A DNA stretch of 64,000 bases from NCBI RefSeq assembly GCF_016025255.1, contig NZ_CP065592.1:2188122-2252121 (forward strand), in the 5' to 3' direction. How positions within the stretch are numbered: the stretch's first letter is position 1; each line of letters begins with the position of its first letter. Positions 33,852-44,065 of the stretch are shown here, piece after piece. The stretch comes from Sphingosinicella flava. Its GTDB lineage: Bacteria > Pseudomonadota > Alphaproteobacteria > Sphingomonadales > Sphingomonadaceae. The notes below the pieces were generated by a model that did no database searches, was not told the DNA's origin, and worked only from the letters and a program-made list of their open reading frames with translations. The position numbers and the translations under genes were made by a program.

Positions 33852-34400
33852 ATGAGCACAAGGATTAAGCCGGCCAACGGCGCGCTCGCACTTGTCGAGA
33901 TGAAGGAATTCGCCGGTTTTCCGGCCGCGACGCAGCGTTACATCCGCCGGTCGCTGGACGTGGGTCTCAATCGCCGGGATGCGTTGAAGCGCTGGTCGCG
34001 CAACGCCGCCGAAGCGTCGAGCATTCGCGCGCAGGAGCATATCTATCGCCGCCTCGACCATGTGCGCGGCCATGTGCCGGACGATAACGGCTTCGACGCG
34101 ATCGAGCCGATGATGGCGCCGCTCGTCACGATGACGGCTTTCGACCTGGCGGAAGGCAAGCTGCCCGATTTCGCCGCCTATCGCTTCCTCTACGAACGGC
34201 TGGTCGGCCCGGCGGTGCGGCCTTGGCTGCCCGCGGCTTTCTGCGCCGCGGCCGCACTTCCCCACCTGCATCCGGATCGCCGCCGGCTTCTGCTGCAGTC
34301 GATCAGCGAGGCTGCCGCGACGGCGCCGGGCTGGTCGAACCGCGAGCCCGCTTTCTTCCCGGACTGGGTGGAAAAGGTCGACCTGACGATCGCTGGCTGA
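33852..34400 (+). CDS. Protein of unknown function
   Basis: A cytoplasmic protein of 182 residues, mainly helical, with many Arg and Ala. Notable segments are FAGFPAATQRYIRRSLDVGLNRRDALKRWSR-like helix and a C-terminal WSNREPAFFPDWVEKVDL. ATG 33852 follows AAAGGAGTGG at about 11 bases and is preferred over the upstream in-frame start. A hairpin terminator follows. No family is recognised. Confidence 0.7.
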   Translation: MSTRIKPANGALALVEMKEFAGFPAATQRYIRRSLDVGLNRRDALKRWSRNAAEASSIRAQEHIYRRLDHVRGHVPDDNGFDAIEPMMAPLVTMTAFDLAEGKLPDFAAYRFLYERLVGPAVRPWLPAAFCAAAALPHLHPDRRRLLLQSISEAAATAPGWSNREPAFFPDWVEKVDLTIAG

Positions 34401-34423
34401 AGCCGGACGAGCGAATGCGGATG

Positions 34424-34447
34424 AGGGCGAGCCCGGGGGCTCGCCCT
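34424..34447. terminator. Hairpin between convergent genes
   Basis: A ten-base-pair stem AGGGCGAGCC/GGCTCGCCCT encloses CGGG. It lies between the gene ending at 34400 and the stop of the DUF2721 gene at 34447. A short TTATT follows on the plus strand. Confidence 0.7.
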
Positions 34448-34932
34448 TATTCGTTCCGGGGCCGCCCTTTCAGAACGAATTGCTCGCTGACCCGGACGTG
34501 GCGGGTGGCGACGGTGACTTCCGCGAGGAATAGCAGCAGCCCCATCGTCAGGCTGATCATCGCGAGGATGAACAGCACGGAGACGGGGATCGCGAAGTTG
34601 ATCGCCACCAGATCGGCGACGAACAGCACCACGACGACGAGGCAGATGAGCAAGGCGGCGGTCGTGCACAGGCCGATCGCCCAATGGGTATAGGCCATGC
34701 GGCGGTCGAGCACGGCGAGCGCCTTGATGTCCGCCGCGCGCATCGCTCCAGTTTCCTCCGGCACCCGCGCTTCAATGCGGCGGGCGTGATCGACGACGCG
34801 GGCGAGACGATGGGCGAGCACGTTCAACACGCTGCCGATGCCCGCGAGCAGGAAGACTGGCGCGACGGCAAGCTGGATGATGTGGGCGATCAGCGAGACA
34901 TTGGCGTCGGTGACGGCGGAGACGGCTTCCAT
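34447..34932 (-). CDS. DUF2721 membrane protein
   Basis: 161 residues with three membrane helices: about 15-38 (LAVAPVFLLAGIGSVLNVL), 84-107 and 112-138. Between the first and second lies the charged RLARVVDHARRIEARVPEE segment typical of DUF2721. The C-terminus is basic and cytoplasmic. The function of the family is not known. The gene is followed by a hairpin shared with its convergent neighbour. Confidence 0.87.
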   Translation of the reverse strand: MEAVSAVTDANVSLIAHIIQLAVAPVFLLAGIGSVLNVLAHRLARVVDHARRIEARVPEETGAMRAADIKALAVLDRRMAYTHWAIGLCTTAALLICLVVVVLFVADLVAINFAIPVSVLFILAMISLTMGLLLFLAEVTVATRHVRVSEQFVLKGRPRNE

Positions 34933-34976
34933 GCGCCGCTTGTGCGGCCAAGCATAAGAAGCGTCAACCGCAAGGG

Positions 34977-37181
<2,205 letters not shown>

Positions 37182-37243
37182 GACCGCCTATATGGTGTTT
37201 GCCCGCGCGCCGCGCTAGCATCCCGAAAGGCAAGGGGGGAATT

Positions 37244-38581
37244 ATGACGTTCAAGACACTATTGCTCGCGGCGGTTGCGATCGCGACTCCTGCCGCCGCC
37301 GCGCCGGATTTCGCGGCCGCGGTGAAGGCGGATTACGATCAGCGGCTCGGCGCTTTGTTCGTCGATTTTCACAAGAATCCGGAGCTGAGCTTCGTCGAGA
37401 ATCGCACCGCGAAAATCATGGCGCAGCAGCTTCGCGAGGCGGGCGCCACGGTGACGGAAGGCGTCGGCGGCACGGGCGTCGTCGGCGTGATGCGGAACGG
37501 CACGGGGCCGACTGTGCTGATTCGCGCCGACATGGACGCGCTGCCGGTGAAGGAGGCGAGCGGGCTTCCTTACGCATCCACCGTCATGCAGAAGGGGGTC
37601 GACGGCCAGACGGTTCCGGTCATGCACGCCTGCGGCCACGATGTGCACATCACGTCCTTGATCGGCACCGCGCGGCGGCTGGCGGCGCTGAAGGACCGGT
37701 GGCGGGGCACCGTCCTATTCGTCGCCCAGCCCGCCGAAGAACGGGTCGGCGGCGCGCGGGCGATGCTGCAGGACGGGCTCTACACGCGATTTCCCAAGCC
37801 GGATTATGCCCTCGGTTTCCACGTCCGCGCCGGGGCGCCGACGGGCAAGATCCTGCTCGAACCCGGCATCAATTATTCGTCCGCCGACAGCGTCGACATC
37901 ATTGTTCACGGCGTCGGCGCGCATGGCGCGGCTCCGCACATGGGCAAGGATCCGGTCGTGATGGGATCGCAGATCGTGATGGCGCTCCAGACCCTCGTCA
38001 CCCGCGAGATCGCGCCGCTGAAACCGGCGGTGATCACGGTCGGCGCCTTCCATTCCGGCCTCAAGCACAACATCATTTCCGACCGCGCCGAGCTGCAGCT
38101 CACTGTTCGTTCGGACGATGAGGAAACCCGGCAAAAGCTGCTCGACGGCATCAAGCGGATCGCCCAGAATGTGGGCCGCATGAACGGCCTTCCCGAAGAT
38201 CGGCTGCCGGAAGTGAAGGTGGGCCATGAATCGACGCCTCCGACGATCAACGACGCGGCGTTGACCGCCCGGTTGCGCGGCGCGATGACGGCCGCCTTTT
38301 CGGAGGCGCTCTTCCACGAAGAGCCGCGGGTCAGCATGGGCGGCGAGGATTTCGCTTATTTCGTCCAGCCCGAACATAATGTCCCGGGTGTCTATTTCGC
38401 GGTAGGCGGTACGCCGCAAAAGGATATCGATGCGGAGAAAGCGGGCGGACCGGCGGTGCCGTCGCACCACTCGCCCTTCTTCAAGATCGATCCGGAACCC
38501 TCGATCAGGGTGGGGACCGAAACGATGACGGTGGCGGTCCTGGAATTGTTGAAACCGGGAGGGTCGGCCGCCGGAAATTGA
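37244..38581 (+). CDS. Exported M20 family amidohydrolase/peptidase
   Basis: 445 residues with a signal peptide (1-20, ending PAAAA), so it acts in the periplasm. The M20D catalytic part has ELSFVENRTAKI, the metal site HACGHDVH, the Glu-Glu in QPAEERVGGA and the late GGEDFAYF segment. Relatives remove acyl groups from amino acids (hippurate hydrolase and IAA-amino acid hydrolase types). ATG 37244 follows AAGGGGGGA. It is divergent from uvrB. Confidence 0.92.
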   Translation: MTFKTLLLAAVAIATPAAAAPDFAAAVKADYDQRLGALFVDFHKNPELSFVENRTAKIMAQQLREAGATVTEGVGGTGVVGVMRNGTGPTVLIRADMDALPVKEASGLPYASTVMQKGVDGQTVPVMHACGHDVHITSLIGTARRLAALKDRWRGTVLFVAQPAEERVGGARAMLQDGLYTRFPKPDYALGFHVRAGAPTGKILLEPGINYSSADSVDIIVHGVGAHGAAPHMGKDPVVMGSQIVMALQTLVTREIAPLKPAVITVGAFHSGLKHNIISDRAELQLTVRSDDEETRQKLLDGIKRIAQNVGRMNGLPEDRLPEVKVGHESTPPTINDAALTARLRGAMTAAFSEALFHEEPRVSMGGEDFAYFVQPEHNVPGVYFAVGGTPQKDIDAEKAGGPAVPSHHSPFFKIDPEPSIRVGTETMTVAVLELLKPGGSAAGN

Positions 38582-38641
38582 GCAAGCCGGTTCCAGGGCC
38601 GATTGGAGTGCCGTCCGCGGCCTTCGCGAGCCGGGCCCTAT

Positions 38642-39085
38642 CTAGGGCGCGGAAAGAGCGAAGCCCGCGGGCGCGTTCGTTTCCCGATGGCCGTCATGAT
38701 ACATGTCCATGACGAGATCGAATTTGCCCGGCGCGGCGGCCTTGCAGTCGAGCGGATAGAGATTGACGATCGTTCCGAAGGCGCCGACGCCGCCGGATGC
38801 TCTTTGCCCGACCGCCGGTTGCGATCCGTCGGCGCAGCGCAGGCGATCGATATAGGCCCTTTCGCCATGCGGGCCGCCGACCCGCACGGGGTTGGCAAGC
38901 GTGCCGAGCGGGTGGCGGGCGGCTTCGGCGGTCGCGCGGGCGAGTTCCTCGTCCGACACGCCGAGGCCGATCTGGGCGAGCAGTTTTTCAGGCGGCGGCG
39001 TGCTTTCGCTCGACGGCTTTTGCGCGCCGGCCGCGGCGGCGCAGGCCAGGCCCAGGATGAACAGGATCGGTCGGCGCGTCATCAT
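38642..39085 (-). CDS. Small exported protein, function unknown
   Basis: 147 residues with a signal peptide of about 21 residues (ends AAAAGAQ). The mature part has two Cys residues (RLRCAD and LDCKAA) likely to pair, and a C-terminal FDLVMDMYHDGHRE. A helix with GLGVSDEELARATAEAARHPLG lies before them. It converges on the M20 gene. I do not recognise it. Confidence 0.68.
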   Translation of the reverse strand: MMTRRPILFILGLACAAAAGAQKPSSESTPPPEKLLAQIGLGVSDEELARATAEAARHPLGTLANPVRVGGPHGERAYIDRLRCADGSQPAVGQRASGGVGAFGTIVNLYPLDCKAAAPGKFDLVMDMYHDGHRETNAPAGFALSAP

Positions 39086-39165
39086 GTCTTTCCCCCCAAT
39101 CGGAAGAGCCGATTAGCCGATCCGGCGGCGCAATGCACCTTCCTTGTGAGGCGAAGACGCGGTTT

Positions 39166-39348
39166 CTAAAGGTCGGGGTCGACGGGATATTGTTCGCCGG
39201 ACGGATCGATGCCCTCCGGGTTTGGGGTCAGAAGCGCCGGGTCGTCCGCGCCCGTGCCTTTTTCCCGTTCGAGCGCTTCGGGTATTTCGCCATGCCGCGC
39301 TTCTTCGCTCGCCGGAAGAGGGTGGCCGGTGCCGGGGCGCCCGTTCAT
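39166..39348 (-). CDS. 60-residue polar protein, third gene of a stress operon
   Basis: A charged, Pro/Gly/Glu-rich peptide that should be disordered (MNGRPGTGHPLPASEEARHG...). Its ATG overlaps the stop of the preceding gene at 39345-39348 (ATGA), so it is translated with it. It would be the last gene of the small operon behind the EcfG-type promoter at 39795-39819. Function unknown. Confidence 0.65.
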   Translation of the reverse strand: MNGRPGTGHPLPASEEARHGEIPEALEREKGTGADDPALLTPNPEGIDPSGEQYPVDPDL

Positions 39349-39575
39349 CGCGGCTTGCCTTCCTCCGCGCCGCCCCCGGCTTGCGGATCCTCGTCATAAT
39401 CTTCGCCAAGGTTGCCGCCGCCCGCGCCCGAACCGGAGCCCGCGACGCGCCCGGTCTTGGGATCGAAGGATGCGCGGCGGCCCCGCTCATCCTCCCGGTC
39501 CAGCGTGTCCTGCGGGCGGGCGGCGTCGCCGGGCCGCTGGTGACGCGTCGAAAGATTATCGTCGTCGGCGGTCAT
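39345..39575 (-). CDS. 76-residue polar Gly/Asp-rich protein
   Basis: A disordered protein rich in Asp, Gly, Arg and Glu, with a Ser-Gly-Ser-Gly-Ala-Gly run and the phrase DEDPQAGGGAEEG near its end. AAAAGGATC lies before the ATG. It begins 20 bases after the gene at 39595 ends and overlaps the 60-residue frame by four bases. Such sequences occur as general stress proteins in sphingomonads; the role is unknown. Confidence 0.68.
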   Translation of the reverse strand: MTADDDNLSTRHQRPGDAARPQDTLDREDERGRRASFDPKTGRVAGSGSGAGGGNLGEDYDEDPQAGGGAEEGKPR

Positions 39576-39594
39576 GGCATGATCCTTTTACAAA

Positions 39595-39786
39595 CTAGAA
39601 ATGCAGCGCCTTGCGCCGCCGCTCCACGGCCGAAGCGGCGGAATGCGGAGCGAGCGCATCGCGCGTCGCCATTTGGGTGAAGAGCAACCGCTCCTGCTGC
39701 TGACGCTGCAATTGCTCGTCATAGAGGCCGGGCGCGCGGCCCTGGCTGCACGGAGCCTTGTCGGCCACTATGTGCTTGGTAGTCAT
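39595..39786 (-). CDS. 63-residue protein, first gene of a stress operon
   Basis: MTTKHIVADKAPCSQGRAPG is followed by a Gln/Arg-rich helix (DEQLQRQQQERLLFTQMA). ATG 39786 is chosen because an exact EcfG-type promoter ends nine bases before it. The predicted start of transcription almost coincides with the ATG, which explains why no ribosome binding site is visible. A longer frame starting at 39942 would cross that promoter. Confidence 0.62.
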   Translation of the reverse strand: MTTKHIVADKAPCSQGRAPGLYDEQLQRQQQERLLFTQMATRDALAPHSAASAVERRRKALHF

Positions 39787-39794
39787 GAGATAAT

Positions 39795-39819
39795 AACGTC
39801 CATGCGGCTTCCCCGTTCC
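39795..39819 (-). promoter_or_regulatory. EcfG-type promoter (GGAAC-N16-CGTT), minus strand
   Basis: GGAAC at 39819-39815 and CGTT at 39798-39795. This is an exact match to the general stress response consensus. It drives the three-gene unit 39786-39166 and lies back to back with the promoter at 39856-39880. Confidence 0.78.
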
Positions 39820-39855
39820 GCGTCGCTGAATGGAGCGCGGCGTGGGACGAAAGCC

Positions 39856-39880
39856 GGAACGGTAAGGGTGGCCAGGCGTT
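39856..39880 (+). promoter_or_regulatory. EcfG-type promoter (GGAAC-N16-CGTT), plus strand
   Basis: GGAAC at 39856-39860 and CGTT at 39877-39880, 16 bases apart, an exact match. It lies about 55 bases before the start of the 40-residue Gln-rich peptide gene. Confidence 0.78.
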
Positions 39881-39934
39881 TTTTCATAAGCCAGCTTCCC
39901 AGCGACGGGAGCCTGAAGACCAAGGAGAGATGTC

Positions 39935-40057
39935 ATGGCCAATCAAAATAAATCCGGCCGCCAACCGCAGAAGCAACAGCAGCAGCAGGACGAGCGCCAA
40001 TCGGGCCGCCAGCAACAGCAGCATCAGGGTGATCGTAAGGATCGCCAGCAACAATAA
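39935..40057 (+). CDS. 40-residue Gln-rich peptide
   Basis: A short frame, MANQNKSGRQPQKQQQQQDE at the start, in which 17 of 40 residues are Gln. It has no hydrophobic residues to speak of. CAAGGAGAG precedes the ATG, an exact EcfG-type promoter lies upstream and a hairpin terminator follows. Composition and position match the Gln-rich gene at 21550. Function unknown. Confidence 0.75.
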   Translation: MANQNKSGRQPQKQQQQQDERQSGRQQQQHQGDRKDRQQQ

Positions 40058-40080
40058 GCTCATGTCATGAGCTTCAATCA

Positions 40081-40111
40081 GGGCGGTCCGCGCAGGCGGG
40101 CCGCCCTTTTT
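40081..40111 (+). terminator. Intrinsic terminator after the Gln-rich peptide gene
   Basis: GGGCGG pairs with CCGCCC, with further pairs inside. Five T residues follow at 40107-40111. Confidence 0.85.
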
Positions 40112-40174
40112 GTTGGGATTTACAGGTTAGTGTGTTACTGAGCTATATCAGATGAAGCGGATGGAAGGTGAACG

Positions 40175-40612
40175 ATGGCGAAGGAAGGCAAGAAGGCGAA
40201 GGCCAAATTGAAAATGCCGAAGAAGATTGCGGGCGTGAAGGTATCGAAGAAGGTCCGCAAGGCGGCCGATCCGATCCTGGAGGTCGCCAAGAATCCCATC
40301 GTGGCTGAAATCGCCGCCGCCGCCCTGGTCGCCGCCGCGGGCGCGCTTACGGCGCGGCGCCACAAAACCGAAATCGCCGATAAGGTGGGGGACATGCGTG
40401 AACGTCTGAACCGCGCGGGCGGATCGCTGCGCGATCGTTTCACGCTGCTGGCCGACGAAATGGCGGATAAGGCGCTTTCGGCGCTCGACGGCCTCGAGCA
40501 AAGCCTGTCCGGCGCCAAAGCGGCGGCCCCATCCTCCGCACCTGGCGATGCCGACGCGCCCCAGCCGCCAGCCGCCCCGGTTAAGCCCCAGCGTCCGCCG
40601 CGCGCAGGATAA
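40175..40612 (+). CDS. AKNP-module protein, basic N-terminus and Pro-rich tail
   Basis: 145 residues. A very basic start (KEGKKAKAKLKMPKK) leads to VAKNP and an alanine-rich segment (about 46-60). A charged helical region follows (DMRERLNRAGGSLRDRF...), then an Ala/Pro tail. The AKNP-plus-alanine segment resembles that of the protein at 20808. GGAAGG precedes the ATG. It follows the Gln-rich peptide gene on the same strand, as in the other cluster. Function unknown. Confidence 0.78.
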   Translation: MAKEGKKAKAKLKMPKKIAGVKVSKKVRKAADPILEVAKNPIVAEIAAAALVAAAGALTARRHKTEIADKVGDMRERLNRAGGSLRDRFTLLADEMADKALSALDGLEQSLSGAKAAAPSSAPGDADAPQPPAAPVKPQRPPRAG

Positions 40613-40642
40613 GGCCCGGCGCGGTGGACATTGCAAACAGGC

Positions 40643-41752
40643 CTAAAATGTTTCCAATTCGGCCGCGAAGGTCTCTTCGATCCAGCCGCCGCCCATGACC
40701 CGGTCGCCAAGATAAAGTACTGCCGCCTGTCCGGGCGCCACCCCATATTCGGGCGCGTCGAAATGGATGCTTTCGCCGTCGAAGCGCACCGGCGCCGGCC
40801 GGGCCATCGAACGGACCTTGGCGGTAAGACGATCTGACGTTTCCTTGCCGCCGAGCCAGTTGATCTCGCCAAGCCGGGCGGCGCGCACTGCAAGGGCGCT
40901 CTTGGGGCCAACGACGACGCGGCGGCTCTCCGGCTCCAGCCTGACGACATAAAGCGGTTCGGGCTGGCCGCCGATCTCGAGGCCGCGCCGCTGGCCGACC
41001 GTGTAATGAATGAGGCCCTTGTGGAGGCCGAGTATGTTGCCGGCGCGGTCGACGATCTCGCCGCCATCCCCGGCTTCCGGGCGCACTTTCTTCACTACCG
41101 ATGCGTAATCGCCATTGGGGACGAAGCAAATGTCCTGGCTGTCCGGCTTTTCCGCGACGGTGAGCGAAATGTCCTTCGCGATTTCGCGCACCGCGCTTTT
41201 GGGCATGCCACCCAAAGGAAAGCGCAGGAAATCGAGCTGATCCTGCGTCGTCGCGAACAGGAAGTAGCTTTGATCGCGCGCGGGATCGGCGCCGCGGTGC
41301 AATTCGACCCGCTTCGGCCCGGCAACGCGGCGGACATAATGGCCGGTGGCGAGACAATCGGCGCCAAGCTCTCTGGCAAGGCTTAAAAGGTCGGTGAATT
41401 TCACCCCTTGGTTGCAGCGCACGCAGGGAATCGGCGTGCGGCCGTTCATATATTCGTCGGCGAAGCGGTCGATCACGCCTTCGCGGAAGCGGCTTTCATA
41501 ATCGAACACATAATGGGCGATGCCGAGCCGGTCGCACACCGAGCGCGCGTCGTAAATGTCCTGTCCCGCGCAGCAGCTGCCCGGCTTCTGTACCGCCATG
41601 CCATGGTCGTAGAGCTGCAGCGTGACGCCGATCACTTCCGCGCCCGTGCGGGCGGCGAGGGCGGCCACGACGGAGGAATCGACTCCGCCCGACATGGCGA
41701 CGACGATCCGCGCCTCGCTGGCCGGGCGATCGAGCTGGAAATCGGCTGTCAT
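40643..41752 (-). CDS. mnmA: tRNA 2-thiouridine(34) synthase
   Basis: It adds sulphur to U34 of tRNA-Lys, -Glu and -Gln, using ATP and a persulphide relay. The 369 residues show the PP-loop [12 protein letters not shown], the first catalytic Cys in [11 protein letters not shown] and the second in SQDICFVP. The C-terminal beta-barrel region is complete. It is divergent from the small gene at 41886. A substrate tRNA-Glu(TTC) lies 21 kb away in this window. Confidence 0.97.
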   Translation of the reverse strand: MTADFQLDRPASEARIVVAMSGGVDSSVVAALAARTGAEVIGVTLQLYDHGMAVQKPGSCCAGQDIYDARSVCDRLGIAHYVFDYESRFREGVIDRFADEYMNGRTPIPCVRCNQGVKFTDLLSLARELGADCLATGHYVRRVAGPKRVELHRGADPARDQSYFLFATTQDQLDFLRFPLGGMPKSAVREIAKDISLTVAEKPDSQDICFVPNGDYASVVKKVRPEAGDGGEIVDRAGNILGLHKGLIHYTVGQRRGLEIGGQPEPLYVVRLEPESRRVVVGPKSALAVRAARLGEINWLGGKETSDRLTAKVRSMARPAPVRFDGESIHFDAPEYGVAPGQAAVLYLGDRVMGGGWIEETFAAELETF

Positions 41753-41885
41753 GATGCGGACGCGTATAGGGATTTCCCGCCGGTTCGGACAGCCCTGTCT
41801 CGCCTTGGCACGATTCCGGCAGGGCGAGGAATCCTTTCCGCCGCATTTACCGAATCGTCAGCCTTCGATTCTAGCTTCCCGCCCC

Positions 41886-42161
41886 ATGAATTTGGCACCT
41901 CTTTCACGGCCGCGCTTCAAGATGGCGGCATCCGGATCGGCGGCGCAAGACTATGCGACGCTGGTCGCCCTGCTGAATGCCACCCAGGCCGGCCATTCGG
42001 CCCTATTCCCCATGGCGGACGAATCCGAAACCCCTCCGGAAGGCGATAGCTTCATCGAACTCATCGCGGGCGGCCCCGCGTGGCGCCAGGCCATTCTGGG
42101 CCAGAGCGGATCGTTCAACCGCGACATTGCGGAACGGGATTTCGACGGTTCTGGGGCGTGA
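41886..42161 (+). CDS. Small protein of unknown function
   Basis: 91 residues, soluble, with a helix at about 19-40 (AAQDYATLVALLNATQAGHSA) and an acidic middle. The codon choice is like that of the neighbours. No ribosome binding site is obvious before the ATG, so the start is uncertain. It stands between mnmA and sciP. I see no known family. Confidence 0.45.
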   Translation: MNLAPLSRPRFKMAASGSAAQDYATLVALLNATQAGHSALFPMADESETPPEGDSFIELIAGGPAWRQAILGQSGSFNRDIAERDFDGSGA

Positions 42162-42262
42162 AGGGAAAATTTACCTCCCTTGCCTAGAACCTTCCAAAAC
42201 CCCGCCCGCGACGGCGCACTCAGGAAGGAGAAGGCCCGGTCACGGGCTCAAACGAGATAGCC

Positions 42263-42559
42263 ATGATCGAGAACCAGACCATCCGTCCCGCCCAGGTGAT
42301 CGGCCCGCTTGGCGATCCGCTGACGCTCGACACGCTGCCGCCCCGTTCGACCAGCCGGTGGGTGGTGCGCCGGAAGGCCGAGGTGGTGGCGGCGGTCAAT
42401 GGCGGCCTTCTGTCCGTCGACGAGGCTTGCGAGCGTTACGGCCTGACGCTCGAAGAATTCGCGACCTGGCAGCGCGCGGTCGAGCGTGCCGGCATGGCCG
42501 GCCTGCGCGTCACGCGCATCCAACATTATAAATCGCTCTACGACCGAAAGCGCGCCTGA
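42263..42559 (+). CDS. sciP: CtrA inhibitor SciP (DUF1153)
   Basis: 98 residues. In Caulobacter this small helix-turn-helix protein binds CtrA-dependent promoters and blocks CtrA activation during the cell cycle. The diagnostic core TSRWVVRRKAEVVAAVNGGLLS and the following DEACERYGLTLEEFATWQRAVE are present. A small hairpin (GCCCG/CGGGC at 42234-42247) lies in its leader. In sphingomonads the CtrA circuit may serve motility and pili more than the cell cycle. Confidence 0.93.
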   Translation: MIENQTIRPAQVIGPLGDPLTLDTLPPRSTSRWVVRRKAEVVAAVNGGLLSVDEACERYGLTLEEFATWQRAVERAGMAGLRVTRIQHYKSLYDRKRA

Positions 42560-42657
42560 CACCGCTGGCGCGGGCATTCGCTACTCTTCCGAAACAAATA
42601 ATCGTTTCAGTCGTTTCCCGCCCGCCTGCCGCTCTTTCAAGTGCGGAGAGGCCGGGA

Positions 42658-42682
42658 GGAACAAGCGCGCGGCCCACGCGTC
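42658..42682 (+). promoter_or_regulatory. Near-consensus EcfG-type promoter (GGAAC-N16-CGTC)
   Basis: GGAAC at 42658-42662 and CGTC at 42679-42682, 16 bases apart, one base off consensus. The membrane protein gene at 42752 belongs to a family often controlled by general stress sigma factors. The leader would be about 60 bases. Confidence 0.45.
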
Positions 42683-42751
42683 TTGCCCTTCGTACCGCCG
42701 ACGAAATCTGTCGGTCTGTCGGCGCGAAGAAAAGGGAAAGGAGACCATATA

Positions 42752-43009
42752 ATGGGTATCATCTTGTGGCTGATCATCGGCGGCATCATCGGCTGGCTGG
42801 CCAGCATCATCATGCGCACCGACGCGCAGCAGGGCATCCTGCTCAACATCGTCGTGGGCATTATCGGCGCGTTCATCGGCGGCCTGGTCGTTTCCGGCGG
42901 GTCGATCAACAATGCGCCGCTCAATCTCACTTCGTTCCTTGTCTCGCTGCTCGGCGCGGTCATCCTGCTCGCGATCGTCAACCTGTTCCGCCGCGGCCGC
43001 GTCCGCTAA
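42752..43009 (+). CDS. GlsB/YeaQ/YmgE family membrane protein
   Basis: 85 residues with three glycine-rich membrane segments: IILWLIIGGIIGWLASIIM, ILLNIVVGIIGAFIGGLVV and FLVSLLGAVILLAIVNLF, and a basic C-terminus. This is the transglycosylase-associated or YeaQ type, usually stress-induced; the function is not established. GGAAAGGAG stands 12 bases before the ATG. A terminator shared with the convergent SIMPL gene follows. Confidence 0.93.
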   Translation: MGIILWLIIGGIIGWLASIIMRTDAQQGILLNIVVGIIGAFIGGLVVSGGSINNAPLNLTSFLVSLLGAVILLAIVNLFRRGRVR

Positions 43010-43031
43010 GAACAGTCTCGGTTCAAACAGG

Positions 43032-43067
43032 AAAGGGACCATTCCGGCTGCCGGAACGGTCCCTTTT
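43032..43067. terminator. Intrinsic terminator between convergent genes
   Basis: GGGACC-A-TTCCGG pairs with CCGGAA-C-GGTCCC with one mismatch, loop CTG. Four T residues and then CTTTAT follow on the plus strand. It serves the YeaQ-type gene and probably the SIMPL gene in reverse. Confidence 0.88.
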
Positions 43068-43086
43068 CTTTATCCTGATCGCCGAT

Positions 43087-43809
43087 TCACTCGAGTTCGA
43101 AACTGACCGAAAGGGTCGCTTCGATCGCCTGCTCGCCCGGATCGATGGGCGTGGAGGCGGCATCGGCACCCCGGGCTTCCATCGCATAAGGCATCGGTCC
43201 CGGCATCCGCATCGCGCCCGTTTCGCTGACCGACAGGATGCGTCCGACCCTTTTGCCGAGCGCCTGCGCGTAAAGACCGGCCCGCGCCCGCGCCTTGGCA
43301 AGCGCATCGGCGCGCGCCTCGTCCATGGCGGCGTCTTGGTTTTCGATCGTCCAGGCCGGGCCGTTAATCTGGTTGGCGCCGTTGCCGACCAGCGCGTCCA
43401 ATATCTTGCCGGTATTGGCGATGTCGCGGAACCGGACGGTGACCTGATTGCCAGCCCGGTAGCCCGTCAGTTGCGGCGGCTGATTGTCGATATAGCGATA
43501 GTCCGGGCTGAGGCTGATGGCGCTCGTCTGGATGTCGCGATCGGCGACCCCCGCGCGCTTGAGGGCAGCGCGCACCCGTTCCATCTGCCGGGCATTGTCC
43601 GCAATCGCGGCCGTCGCGGTCGGGGCCTGGGTAACGACGCCGGTGCTGATCTGGGCGACATCGGGCACGCGGCGCACCTCTCCAGTCGCGACAACGTCAA
43701 GGCGCGTGCCCATGATCGGGCGGGTCGGGCTGAGCGGCGCTTCTTGCGCCATCGCGCCCGTAACCGGGGTAGCGGCGGCGGCGGCTGCCAACGCGATCAT
43801 TCGAATCAT
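43087..43809 (-). CDS. SIMPL domain (DUF541) exported protein
   Basis: 240 residues with a signal peptide (about 1-21, ending GAMA). The SIMPL domain covers the rest: LDVVATGEVRRVPDVAQISTGV at the start and the repeated helices with ARARAGLYAQALGKRVGRILSV. Such proteins form oligomers at the cell envelope and have been tied to oxidative or other stress. I chose ATG 43809 because GGAGG lies directly before it; an ATG at 43821 would include that site. Confidence 0.9.
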   Translation of the reverse strand: MIRMIALAAAAAATPVTGAMAQEAPLSPTRPIMGTRLDVVATGEVRRVPDVAQISTGVVTQAPTATAAIADNARQMERVRAALKRAGVADRDIQTSAISLSPDYRYIDNQPPQLTGYRAGNQVTVRFRDIANTGKILDALVGNGANQINGPAWTIENQDAAMDEARADALAKARARAGLYAQALGKRVGRILSVSETGAMRMPGPMPYAMEARGADAASTPIDPGEQAIEATLSVSFELE

Positions 43810-44065
43810 TTCATCCTCCATTCCTTACTAAGCCGAAACGAAACAGGGAAAATTCATTAACGCCTTGGCCGGTGCATTGTTGCTGAATGGAAAAGACAAG
43901 CCCGATTCAGCCCCATTAAACCGGAATCGATGGAAAAAAGCCTTCTTCGGGTCTATGGGCGGCGCACGACAGGCTGCGCGCGCACTTTTTCCGGCTTGAG
44001 GCCGGTGACTTATTGCGGTAATACAGTCGGCATATGACGGGATGAACCGTCTCAGCGGTGGAAAG

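Noticed and set aside
39787-39942. Longer N-terminus for the protein ending at 39595
   Set aside because: It would cross two EcfG-type promoters and the start region of the 40-residue peptide gene; the ATG at 39786 fits the promoter.
40174-40175. EcfG promoter directly before the AKNP gene at 40175
   Set aside because: No GGAAC word lies between the terminator at 40111 and the start; its promoter remains unknown.
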